This document shows positions 14,709 to 21,710 of a stretch of DNA of 21,710 nt, piece by piece. Each line of letters opens with the position of its first letter. The stretch's first letter is position 1. Origin of the DNA: Thermodesulfovibrionales bacterium (GTDB taxonomy: Bacteria; Nitrospirota; Thermodesulfovibrionia; Thermodesulfovibrionales; UBA1546); the NCBI GenBank assembly GCA_030018605.1, contig JASEHP010000008.1, positions 1-21,710 of the forward strand, in the 5' to 3' direction. A program made the translations under genes and the position numbers. The notes under the pieces were generated by a model that saw only the letters and a list, made by a program, of their open reading frames with translations, did no database searches and was not told the DNA's origin.

Positions 14709-15431
14709 TTAGCTTTTCTTAACCCCTGTCTTCAGCGTTCTTATCCTTGCAATCTCTTCCTGATAACCGTAGATATGCCCACCCGCGCTGTAGGCATACA
14801 TAGGGCCGTTCTTTAGATTTGTTTCTCCGGCAACATAGTTTTTCAGAAGCTCTATGCCGCCGAGATTAGTCGGAAAACCTGCCCACAAATCCCATGAGCG
14901 GAAGTAGCAGCTTACTGTAAGCAAAAGTTCATTGCCATTCGGAACAGCCTTAAAGTCAAGAAGCCTCATGCACGGCGGGTCAAGCTTTCCATCATTGCCG
15001 TAGCATACGTCATGGTCGTCTGGAGAGCCTATCTCTACAATCGCCTGATTGGTCATGGGCGTTTCTTTCAGCATCTCTATCACCCTTTCAAGCTGCGTCC
15101 CTCCCTTTGGCATCGGGTGATGAATCCTGCTTGCGTATTTGTATGTCTCGTTCTCTGAAAGTTCCGGATCCATAAGATAATTTGCAAAATAATCTTCTAT
15201 ATACTCCATTGTCGTAGGCGACGGGATATTCAACGCAGGTGGAATCACAGGAATCATATCCTCGCCGGGGTGTTCAATGAACACTGCCATGCCCGGATAC
15301 TGAAGGCGATATTGCTCGTTTTCAAATGAGCCTTTCTGGATTTTCTGAGTGTAGGAATGGTCAAAAATATTATATATCAACTGAAACCACGCATCTGATA
15401 TTGTCTTGGCATTCAAACAAAACGGAAGCAT
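14709..15431 (-). CDS. Thymidylate synthase, archaeal/short type
   Basis: Probable dTMP synthase making dTMP from dUMP with methylene-tetrahydrofolate. At 240 residues it is shorter than bacterial ThyA (264) and resembles archaeal-type ThyA. Numbering from the ATG at 15431, the nucleophile candidate is C154 in DPPCMRLLDF. The ThyA-like substrate motif RSWDLWAGFPTN follows (R178, S179, D181, N189), and GGHIYGYQ (H219, Y221) matches the C-terminal HxY element. I prefer the ATG at 15429-15431 over the GTG four codons upstream because GAGGTGA lies 8 nt before the ATG and overlaps that GTG. The gene stands alone between the R-M pair and the tRNA genes. A related CMP/UMP hydroxymethylase-like activity cannot be excluded. 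Confidence 0.75.
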   Translation of the reverse strand: MLPFCLNAKTISDAWFQLIYNIFDHSYTQKIQKGSFENEQYRLQYPGMAVFIEHPGEDMIPVIPPALNIPSPTTMEYIEDYFANYLMDPELSENETYKYASRIHHPMPKGGTQLERVIEMLKETPMTNQAIVEIGSPDDHDVCYGNDGKLDPPCMRLLDFKAVPNGNELLLTVSCYFRSWDLWAGFPTNLGGIELLKNYVAGETNLKNGPMYAYSAGGHIYGYQEEIARIRTLKTGVKKS

Positions 15432-15490
15432 AATTTCCTTCACCTCGTATGGAAATGTATGGGGGTTATTATACCAATCTTGGCTGACTT

Positions 15491-15530
15491 TTTAAAAATA
15501 AAAAACGCTGCGTGAAAACAGCGCTTTGTT
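15491..15530 (-). terminator. Rho-independent terminator of the tRNA operon
   Basis: On the minus strand AAAGCGCTG, an 8-nt loop and CAGCGTTTTTT form a stem of about 9 bp followed by a T-rich tract (TTTTTTATTTTT). It lies just after tRNA-Glu and before the thymidylate synthase gene. Confidence 0.75.
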
Positions 15531-15535
15531 TTCAA

Positions 15536-15613
15536 TGGCGTCCCCAGCGGGATTCGAACCCGCGTTACTGCCTTGAAAGGGCAATGTCCTAGGCCGGGCT
15601 AGACGATGGGGAC
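15536..15613 (-). tRNA. tRNA-Glu (TTC), CCA encoded
   Basis: Minus-strand cloverleaf: acceptor GTCCCCA pairs with TGGGGAC; the anticodon arm TTGCC-CTTTCAA-GGCAG gives anticodon TTC; the T arm is GCGGGTTCGAATCCCGC. The 3' end G-CCA is encoded (15536-15538 hold the CCA). It follows tRNA-Lys after 3 nt. Confidence 0.96.
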
Positions 15614-15616
15614 ACA

Positions 15617-15692
15617 TGGTGAGCCGCGAAGGATTCGAACCTTCGACCCACGCCTTAAAAGGGCGTTGCTCTACCAACTGAGCTAGCGGCCC
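15617..15692 (-). tRNA. tRNA-Lys (TTT), CCA encoded
   Basis: Minus-strand cloverleaf: acceptor GGGCCGC pairs with GCGGCTC (one G-U); D arm AGCTCAGTTGGTAGAGC; anticodon arm ACGCC-CTTTTAA-GGCGT gives anticodon TTT; T arm GAAGGTTCGAATCCTTC. CCA is encoded at 15617-15619. It is first in a two-tRNA operon. Confidence 0.97.
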
Positions 15693-15709
15693 TCGAAAAA
15701 TAGATTTGT

Positions 15710-15739
15710 AGAATACAATTATTTTGATTTTATTGTCAA
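15710..15739 (-). promoter_or_regulatory. Promoter of the tRNA-Lys/tRNA-Glu operon
   Basis: On the minus strand TTGACA (15734-15739), an 18-nt AT-rich spacer and TATTCT (15710-15715) precede tRNA-Lys. The expected start near 15703 gives about a 10-nt 5' leader to be trimmed by RNase P. Confidence 0.7.
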
Positions 15740-15856
15740 CTTCAGGCTGTGTGAAATTGTATCCTGCTGAATGCCTCACAAAAAATTCAATATCTCTTGC
15801 TGGGGGAACTCCGCAATCCCATAATCAAAATTTATTGATTCATTTCTATTTCTGCA

Positions 15857-15886
15857 TTGACAGCCTTTCTTTTGCTGTGTTAACTT
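15857..15886 (+). promoter_or_regulatory. Possible promoter of the formate dehydrogenase operon
   Basis: TTGACA (15857-15862) is followed after 18 nt by TAACTT preceded by TGT, a weak extended -10. It is placed about 30 nt before the first start codon at 15916. The -10 match is poor, so this is tentative. The rest of the spacer 15693-15856 shows only the divergent tRNA promoter. Confidence 0.35.
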
Positions 15887-15915
15887 TAAAACCCACATCT
15901 GAAAGGGATTTCGGC

Positions 15916-16389
15916 ATGGAAAAAACTCTTGAAAAGATTCTGAAAGATACTAAAGAAAATGAGGGCAATCTCATATCTGTCCTCCAGGATACTGAGAATG
16001 CCTTCGGATATATCCCCGAGGAAGCTGTCAACTGGTTTGCATCAAAGCTGGACATCAATCCAAGCGTATTCTACGGGATAGCCACATTCTATGCGCAGTT
16101 TCACCTGAAGCCGCGTGGAAAAAATATAATCACTGCCTGCTGCGGTACGGCCTGTCACGTTAAAGGCTCAGACAGATTGATAAATGGATTAAAACAGGAG
16201 CTTGCCCTGCCTGAGGGTGAGGAAACAACAAAGGATATGGAATTTACACTCGAAAAAGTAAACTGTGTCGGCGCCTGCAGCATTGCTCCTGTATTCATAA
16301 TCAATAAAAAGGTACATGGAAAGGCAGCAGCAGATAAACTCATCAAAGAGATACGCTCTATAAAGGGTTCAAAAAGTGAAAATAAATAA
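15916..16389 (+). CDS. NuoE-like [2Fe-2S] subunit of NAD-linked formate dehydrogenase
   Basis: A 157-residue thioredoxin-like [2Fe-2S] protein of the NuoE/HndA/FdsG family, which relays electrons next to the flavin subunit. Cluster ligands are C75 and C80 (CCGTAC, Cx4C) and C117 and C121 (CVGAC, Cx3C). The helical N-terminal part with LISVLQDTENAFGYIPEEA is typical. I chose the ATG at 15916, preceded by AAAGGGA about 7 nt upstream; the open frame continues upstream but encodes unrelated residues across the promoter region. It overlaps the next gene by 14 nt, so the two are tightly coupled. The context (NuoF-like plus Mo-Sec catalytic subunit) points to a cytosolic formate dehydrogenase rather than complex I. 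Confidence 0.9.
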   Translation: MEKTLEKILKDTKENEGNLISVLQDTENAFGYIPEEAVNWFASKLDINPSVFYGIATFYAQFHLKPRGKNIITACCGTACHVKGSDRLINGLKQELALPEGEETTKDMEFTLEKVNCVGACSIAPVFIINKKVHGKAAADKLIKEIRSIKGSKSENK

Positions 16390-18154
16390 CACTGTTATAA
16401 AGGTATGCATGGGCACGGGCGGAATCGCAGCCGGCGGCTCTGAGGTTATGGATGCCTTCAGGGCAGAACTTAAAGCATCCGGCATTGAGGCGGCGGTAGA
16501 GAAAAACTGCTTGATGCATAAGGTGGGATGCCGCGGCCTGTGCGCTAAAGACGTTCTGGTAGATGTGATAGTAAAAGGACAAAAAACAACATACCAGTAT
16601 GTAAAGCCTGAGATGGTCTCAAGAATAGTAAAGGAGCACATTATCGAAAAGAATCCGGTAGCCGACTGGGTTGTGGGAGATGACTATCATAACTTCCATA
16701 AAAAACAGCTTAAGGTTGTTCTTTCCGACTGCGGCTCTATAGATCCTGAGGACATAGATGCCTATATTGCAGGCAATGGCTATGAAGCAGCAAGAAAGGT
16801 TATTACCTCATCTGCCCCGGCAGATGTAATCGGAACTATCAAGGCTTCAGGCCTCAGGGGAAGAGGCGGAGCAGGTTTCCCTACAGGAGTGAAATGGGAA
16901 GCGGCAATGAAACAATCTTCCAAGCAAAAATACATGATTTGCAATGCAGATGAAGGCGACCCCGGCGCATTTATGGACAGGTCTGTTATCGAGGGCAACC
17001 CCCATGCTGTAATCGAGGGAATGATAATTGGCGCTTATTCAATCGGCTCTGACAAGGGTTATGTTTATATAAGGGCAGAATACCCGCTTGCTGTTGAAAG
17101 GCTGAGAAAAGCCCTCTCTGACGCAAGGGCAAGAGGGTTTCTCGGAAAAGGCATCTTCGGCACAAAATTCAGCTTTGATATAAAGGTAAAACTCGGAGCC
17201 GGAGCATTTGTTTGTGGCGAAGAAACCGCATTAATCGCCTCTATTGAGGGACAGAGAGGAATGCCGAGGGCCAAGCCGCCCTTCCCGGTCTACAGCGGCT
17301 TATGGGGAAAACCAACAGTGATAAATAATGTGGAAACGCTTGCGAATGTCCCATATATCATAAGGAATGGCGCCCAGTGGTTTTCTTCTTTCGGCACAGA
17401 GAAATCAAAGGGAACAAAGGTATTTGCCCTTACTGGAAAAATCAAAAACTCAGGACTCATAGAAGTGCCTATGGGGATTCCATTGCGGGAAATAATCTAC
17501 GACATAGGCGGAGGCATTGAAGGCAACAGAGCGCTTAAGGCAGTCCAGACAGGAGGACCTTCTGGCGGGTGTATTCCGGCTGAGATGCTTGATACTCCTG
17601 TTGATTTTGAGTCCCTTGCAAAAGTAGGTTCTATAGTAGGCTCAGGCGGAATGGTCGTGCTCGATGAAGATAACTGTATGGTTAACATGGCGCAGTACTT
17701 TCTCCAGTTTACGCAGATGGAGTCGTGCGGGAAATGCGTCCCGTGCAGGATAGGGACTAAAAGACTTCTTGAAATTATAGGCAGAATAACAAAAGGCAAA
17801 GGGAAAGAAGGAGACGTAGAACTCCTTGAGAAACTCAGCGCTGATATTAAGGCCGCATCCCTATGCGGTCTTGGCCAGACAGCGCCAAACCCGATATTAA
17901 GCACCATAAAATATTTCAGAGATGAATACGAGGCGCATTTAAAAGGAAAGTGCCCGGCAGCAGTCTGCAAAGAACTGCTGACTTACTATATTCTTGAGGA
18001 ATTCTGCAAAGGGTGCGGAGCGTGCTTGAGGGCATGCCCTGCAAAGGCAATAACAGGAGAGAAAAAGAAACTGCACAAGATAGACCCCGCTGTATGCATT
18101 AAGTGCGGGGCCTGTTTTGATGTATGCAAGTTCAAGGCAGTGGGGAAGGAATGA
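16376..18154 (+). CDS. NuoF-like FMN/NADH-binding subunit with extra ferredoxin domains
   Basis: A 592-residue diaphorase subunit like HndC/HydB. An N-terminal thioredoxin-like ferredoxin domain (1-85) is followed by the NADH/FMN-binding 51K region with GLRGRGGAGFPTG (159-171) and CNADEGDPGAF (189-199), an SLBB part (about 340-440), the NADH-dehydrogenase [4Fe-4S] site MESCGKCVPCRIG (C451, C454, C457, with C497) and a C-terminal 2x[4Fe-4S] ferredoxin domain (C544/547/550/554 and C574/577/580/584). The N-terminal cluster looks incomplete: C11, C52 and C56 are present, but the second Cys of the usual CMGTGC is Gly16. The GTG start at 16376 has AAAGGG about 8 nt upstream. This domain set is the one found in flavin-based bifurcating hydrogenases and formate dehydrogenases. 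fdhA follows after a 118-nt repeat spacer. Confidence 0.92.
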   Translation: MKINNTVIKVCMGTGGIAAGGSEVMDAFRAELKASGIEAAVEKNCLMHKVGCRGLCAKDVLVDVIVKGQKTTYQYVKPEMVSRIVKEHIIEKNPVADWVVGDDYHNFHKKQLKVVLSDCGSIDPEDIDAYIAGNGYEAARKVITSSAPADVIGTIKASGLRGRGGAGFPTGVKWEAAMKQSSKQKYMICNADEGDPGAFMDRSVIEGNPHAVIEGMIIGAYSIGSDKGYVYIRAEYPLAVERLRKALSDARARGFLGKGIFGTKFSFDIKVKLGAGAFVCGEETALIASIEGQRGMPRAKPPFPVYSGLWGKPTVINNVETLANVPYIIRNGAQWFSSFGTEKSKGTKVFALTGKIKNSGLIEVPMGIPLREIIYDIGGGIEGNRALKAVQTGGPSGGCIPAEMLDTPVDFESLAKVGSIVGSGGMVVLDEDNCMVNMAQYFLQFTQMESCGKCVPCRIGTKRLLEIIGRITKGKGKEGDVELLEKLSADIKAASLCGLGQTAPNPILSTIKYFRDEYEAHLKGKCPAAVCKELLTYYILEEFCKGCGACLRACPAKAITGEKKKLHKIDPAVCIKCGACFDVCKFKAVGKE

Positions 18155-18172
18155 TTAGCTTAACAGAACAGC

Positions 18173-18265
18173 GGAACAGCAGGGCAGCAGTAGAAGAAAA
18201 TACATACTGCACTATTGCTCTACTGCGCTACTGCTCCAATACAAATGGACTCCAATACAAATGGA
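18173..18265. repeat. GCAGTAG word-run hairpin and 16-bp tandem repeat before fdhA
   Basis: GGAACAGCAGGGCAGCAGTAG-type words (18173-18193) are mirrored by CTACTGCGCTACTGCTCC (18220-18237), an imperfect hairpin with several G-U pairs. Directly after, CTCCAATACAAATGGA occurs twice in tandem (18234-18249 and 18250-18265). The second copy supplies the GGAG Shine-Dalgarno of fdhA. The block lies inside the operon and could affect expression of fdhA relative to the two upstream genes. Confidence 0.7.
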
Positions 18266-18272
18266 GAAAAAC

Positions 18273-21032
18273 ATGATTAGGTTAACTATAGATAACAAAG
18301 CAATAGAAGTTGCAGAAGGCACAACAGTTCTTGACGCTGCAAAGATGCTGAATATAGAGATACCTACACTCTGTCATCATCCGAAACTCACACCGTTCGG
18401 AGGCTGCAGGCTCTGTATCGTTGAAGTAAAAGGGGTGCCGAGACCGCTCACATCATGCACAACGCCTGTTTCAGAGGGCATGGAAGTGGCAACCTCAACC
18501 CCTGCCCTTGAGGATTTAAGAAAAACATTGCTTGAACTTATTCTTTCAGACCATCCAAATGACTGTATGATATGCGAAAAAGCCGGAGACTGCACACTTC
18601 AGGAACTCGCATATTTCTACGGCATAAGGGAAAACAGGTTTGAAGGGGAAAGAAGGATATACGAAAAAAAGGACGGCAATCCTTTTATTGAAAGAGACAT
18701 GGGGAAATGCATCCTCTGCGGCAGATGCGTAAAGGTCTGCGATGAAATACAGGGCGTGGGCGCTATAGATTTTGCATATCGCGGATTTAAATCCAAGATA
18801 TGCCCTACATTTGAAAAAGACCTTGACTGCGAATTCTGCGGGCAGTGCGTTGCAGTATGCCCGACAGGCGCTTTAACAGGCAAAATGTGGCAGCTCCGCG
18901 GCAGGCAGAAAGACATAAATGCCATTGACACTACCTGCTCGTACTGCGGGACAGGATGTAACATCACCCTCCATGTGAGGAATAACAAGGTAGTAAGGGT
19001 CACATCCAAAGAAAATACATGGAATGAAGGATGGCTGTGTGTAAAAGGCAGGTTCGGTTATTCGTTTATTAACAGCCCCGACAGGCTGAAAAAGCCGCTT
19101 ATCCGTATAGCTCCTAAAGAAAGTATCAAAGGGTCAAAGGGTCAAAGCCTTAAAAACTCTGATACTCTGACACTTGGACGCTCTGACACTTGCGATTTTT
19201 CAGCAATTTTCAGGGAGGCATCATGGGACGAGGCGCTTGATTATATCGCTGCGAAGCTGAAAGAGATAAAAGAGAGATCTGGCGCTGATTCAATAGCAGG
19301 CCTTTCTTCTGCAAGATGCACCACAGAAGAAAACTATCTGTTCCAGAAATTTATAAGGGCAGCAGTAGGCACAAATAATGTTGACCACTGCGCGCGTCTC
19401 TGACATGCTCCAACTGTAGCCAGTCTGGCTACAATATTCGGATCAGGAGCAATGACCAATTCCATAAGAGAGATTGAGGGAATGGAGGTTATCTTCGTAA
19501 TCGGCTCCAACACAAAAGAAACTCATCCGGTTATCGCAAACAGGATGTTGAAAGCCCTGCGCAAGGGGACAAGACTCATAGTGGCAGACCCGAGGAAAGT
19601 TCCGCTGGTCAGATTCTCTGAGATATTCTTAAGGCTGAAACCCGGCACTGATGTCGCCCTCTTAAACGGAATGGCGCACATCATATTAAAAGAAGGATTG
19701 CATAACGATGAATTTATAAACGAAAGAACAGAAGGTTTTGAGGAGTGGAAAAAGTCAATAGATCCCTTTACGCCACAGAATGCCTCTAAAATAACAGGAA
19801 TTCCTGCAGAAAACATAATAAAGGCTGCAAAGCTTTACGGAGGCTCAAGAAAGGCAGGAATATTCTATACGATGGGTGTGACACAGCATACTCACGGGAC
19901 AGACAATGTAAATGCTATCGCAAATCTTGCCCTTCTTACAGGCAATATCGGAAGGGAACACACAGGCATAAATCCTCTGAGAGGACAGAATAATGTTCAG
20001 GGCGCATGCGATGCAGGATGCCTGCCGAATGTATATCCGGGCTATCAAAGGGTTGATATGCCGATGGTCAAAAAGAAATTTGAGGATACATGGGGAGTCC
20101 AGCTTTCCGGTAAAGAGGGGCTGAAATCGACAGAGATGGTAGAATCAGCCTTCAAAGGCAAACTTAAGGCGCTTTATATACTCGGCGAAAACCCTATGCT
20201 CACAGACCCGAATATTGAGCATACACGAAAAGCGCTCGATAAACTTGAATTCATGGTAGTTCAGGACATATTCCTTACAGAGACAGCAGCGCTCGCAGAT
20301 GTAGTCCTGCCTGCTGCATGTTTTGCTGAAAAGAACGGCACTTTCATAAATACAGAAAGAAAAGTCCATCTCGTAAGAAAAGCGGTAGAGCCGCCCGGAG
20401 ACGCAAAAGAGGACTCATGGATAATTGCTGAATTATCAGGCAGGATAGGATACCCCATGAAATACTCTTCTTCCGAAGAGATATCTGAAGAACTCGGCAG
20501 TGTATGGCCCGCGCTTTCAGGCATATCCTACAGCAGGATAAGCGCCGGTGGCATCCATTGGCCGTGTCCGACAAAGGACCATCCCGGCACAGAATATCTG
20601 TACAAGGCAGGTTTCCCGCGGGGCAAGGTCTCATTTACTCCTGTAAAGTATGTTCCTCCTGCAGAAGTTACAGACAATGATTATCCTTTCATCCTTACAA
20701 CAGGAAGAAACCTTTTCCAGTATCACGGCGGTTCAATGACGCGGAGAGTCGCACCTATCGAAAAGCATGCAGGCGAACCTTATGTTGAGATAAACACAGA
20801 GGATGCTAAAAAAGCCGGAATAAAGGATGGTGAAAAAATTAAAGCCAGCTCAAGGAGAGGTCAGATTGAGATAAAGGCGCGGGTAACAGACAGGGTATCG
20901 AGCGGCGTCCTTTTTATCCCGATGCATTACAGCGAAGCCGCTGCGAATGCAATAACCACAGATGCCCTTGACCCGCACGCAAAAACACCTGAATTTAAGG
21001 TATGTGCGGTTAAGATAGAAAAAATTCATTAG
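18273..21032 (+). CDS. fdhA: Selenocysteine formate dehydrogenase catalytic subunit (UGA read as Sec)
   Basis: Oxidises formate to CO2, or the reverse, at a Mo/W-bis-pterin site. Read through TGA at 19401-19403 the product is 919 residues with Sec377 in VDHCARL-U-HAPTVA. N-terminal NuoG-like part: [2Fe-2S] C34, C45, C48, C62; H94-C98-C101-C107 cluster; two ferredoxin clusters C146/149/152/156 and C186/189/192/196. The molybdopterin domain starts with its own [4Fe-4S] site C222, C225, C229, C256 and ends with the pterin-binding C-terminal barrel. Residues about 281-312 are a repeat-derived insert. The start at 18273 has GGAG 6 nt upstream; an in-frame ATG at 18261 would overlap the repeat. Continuity across the TGA, the SECIS and the Sec context make a pseudogene unlikely. 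The stop codon lies inside a further repeat. No selAB or fdhD is in view. Confidence 0.95.
19121..19191. repeat. Palindromic repeat insert inside fdhA
   Basis: AAGTATCAAAGGGTC-type words (19121-19147) are mirrored by CTCTGACACTTGGACG-type words (19165-19191). Aligned over 27 nt, the arms agree at about 21 positions, most differences allowing G-U pairs. The right arm, reverse complemented, matches the ribD insert. The block keeps the frame and encodes a Ser/Lys/Thr-rich stretch just before FREASWDEAL, where homologues have only a few residues. Confidence 0.75.
19401..19433 (+). promoter_or_regulatory. Bacterial SECIS element for Sec377 of FdhA
   Basis: Right after the UGA, TGTAGCC (19415-19421) and GGCTACA (19427-19433) form a perfect 7-bp stem with the loop AGTCT. 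The loop begins at nucleotide 22 counted from the U of UGA, the same register as the GGUCU loop of Escherichia coli fdhF. It would recruit the SelB/Sec-tRNA complex. Confidence 0.9.
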
Positions 21033-21091
21033 TGTCAGTGCCAGTAGTTAGTGTCGGTTTTTATACTGTGACACTGAAAACTGACACTAAT
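21028..21091. repeat. Inverted repeat of AGTGTC words covering the fdhA stop codon
   Basis: ATTAGTGTCAGT (21028-21039) has its exact reverse complement at 21080-21091, and TTAGTGTCGGTTTT (21048-21061) pairs with 21077-21090 with one G-U. The first arm contains the fdhA TAG stop. The competing hairpins could act as an operon-end structure, although no T-run follows the outer stem on the plus strand. Confidence 0.7.
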
Positions 21092-21710
21092 CACTAATAA
21101 AAAGGAGTCAACTATAAAGAATTCTCCTTAATTTGGAATTTAACATTATGAGAAAGCATAGCGAAAATAACCCTTATAAGCTTATGAGCAGTAGCCATGA
21201 CAGCCTTTCTGAAAGGCAGGCCGTCCTGTTTTCTTTTAAGGAAATGCGCTTTAAAGAAGGCATTACATCTGATAACGCCTATAGTCATAAGATAGACAAT
21301 TCTTCTGAGATGACGATTGCCTCTTTTGGAGATTCTGCTTGTTCCCTGAAACTTGCCGGACTGAAAGACAGTAGGGTCAAGCCCTGCAAAGGCAATAAGA
21401 GACTTATGCGAGGAGAAGTTGCTGATATTGCCTATTTCAGCCAAGAAAGCAGCCCCTGTGGTATCTCCGATACCGTCAATGGAAGTGATGATTTCCATTT
21501 CCTCAATTGCAATGGATGCACAGAGATCAGAGAGGATGGCTGTGATCTGCTCAAGCTGCTCCATAAGATGAAGGAGCGTAGAGATCTTCCGGGGCAGAAT
21601 AAGCTCTTTAGCGAGGCTAATAGAAGCGATAGAGTTTTTAGCGGCCCTGCTAATCTCATCAGCGCTGATAGAGACCTTTCTGCCTCTGCCACAGCGCTCA
21701 AGCGCCTCTG
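21092..21710 (-). mobile_element. IS110-family insertion sequence, 3' part
   Basis: The transposase gene ending at 21112 belongs to an IS110-type element that runs off the window edge. IS110 elements lack classic terminal inverted repeats, so the boundary cannot be set from sequence alone; I place it loosely between the AGTGTC repeat (ends 21091) and the transposase stop. Confidence 0.6.
21112..21710 (-). CDS. IS110-family transposase (C-terminal part, cut by window edge)
   Basis: The frame is open from the TAG at 21112-21114 to the end of the window, about 199 residues, so an internal ATG at 21562-21564 is not the true start. The visible part holds the helical linker followed by the Transposase_20 domain: ITSIDGIGDTTGAAFLAEIG, then LIAFAGLDP, then SRISKRGNRHLRR with the conserved Ser-Lys-Arg-Gly region that carries the catalytic serine in IS110 enzymes. 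The N-terminal DEDD RuvC-like domain lies outside. IS110 recombinases are guided by a bridge RNA encoded in the noncoding end of the element; whether that end lies here or beyond the edge cannot be told. There is no sign of frameshift in the visible part. Confidence 0.9.
   Translation of the reverse strand, partial: EALERCGRGRKVSISADEISRAAKNSIASISLAKELILPRKISTLLHLMEQLEQITAILSDLCASIAIEEMEIITSIDGIGDTTGAAFLAEIGNISNFSSHKSLIAFAGLDPTVFQSGKFQGTSRISKRGNRHLRRIVYLMTIGVIRCNAFFKAHFLKRKQDGLPFRKAVMATAHKLIRVIFAMLSHNVKFQIKENSL

Noticed and set aside
15724..15915. N-terminal extension of the NuoE-like protein by 64 residues
   Set aside because: The stretch has no family similarity, overlaps promoter sequence, and a good start with Shine-Dalgarno lies at 15916.
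19401..19451. Stop codon splitting fdhA into two ORFs, as in a pseudogene or nonsense mutation
   Set aside because: The frame continues in register, the UGA is at the known Sec position and a SECIS-like stem-loop follows at the correct distance.
21432..21710. Apparent second, frameshifted transposase ORF at the window end
   Set aside because: The frame of the C-terminal transposase stays open to the window edge, so the other-frame ORF is a shadow.

Overview
The window reads as chromosomal DNA of an anaerobic bacterium, probably an uncultivated Nitrospirota-type lineage (Thermodesulfovibrionia-like). That placement is an inference from gene content: an Aquifex-type monomeric aconitase, an archaeal-type thymidylate synthase, a selenocysteine formate dehydrogenase with NuoE/NuoF-like partners and a stand-alone pyruvate-kinase C-terminal domain protein. 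Strongly repeat-laden spacers also fit. No 16S or other decisive marker is present.

Layout. 1-2544 (+): a PK alpha/beta-domain protein, a small secreted Cys-rich protein and leucyl aminopeptidase. 2547-4809 (-): ribD, with a double-GAF sensor protein overlapping its 3' end. 4872-5139: a very long imperfect palindrome. 5143-9308 (-): aconitase, miaA and rlmN; rlmN and miaA overlap as ATGA. 9329-9544: a second long palindrome sharing its core with the first. 9644-11024 (+): an A-type Fe-S scaffold-like protein and hemB. 11143-14566: a restriction-modification-like pair, an XRE-HTH/Zn-ribbon DNA methyltransferase facing a PD-(D/E)XK protein. 14709-15431 (-): thymidylate synthase. 15536-15692 (-): tRNA-Lys and tRNA-Glu with a promoter and terminator. 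15916-21032 (+): a three-gene NAD-linked formate dehydrogenase operon whose catalytic subunit is read through an in-frame UGA (selenocysteine, SECIS present). 21112-21710 (-): the 3' part of an IS110-family transposase, cut by the window edge.

What stands out. Hairpin-forming repeat DNA occurs in spacers and also inside coding sequences. ribD, miaA, rlmN and fdhA each carry an in-frame insert of palindromic or tandem-repeat DNA at a point where the family normally has a short variable loop. The ribD and fdhA inserts share the same sequence words. This resembles the in-frame palindromic elements of Rickettsia, but the sequences differ and several families seem to coexist. The two long palindromes, about 220-270 nt each, share a core and form a further family. 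Several genes (the first gene, rlmN, the methyltransferase) have a -10 box about 6 nt before the ATG and no Shine-Dalgarno, which suggests leaderless mRNAs.

How the genes fit together. The formate dehydrogenase operon (thioredoxin-like 2Fe-2S subunit, flavin/NADH subunit with extra ferredoxin domain, Mo/W-Sec subunit) would couple formate/CO2 to NAD(H) and possibly ferredoxin. RlmN and MiaA both act on A37 of tRNA and are translationally coupled. The methyltransferase with its own HTH domain and a palindrome over its -35 box may repress itself, a plausible way to control a restriction-modification pair.
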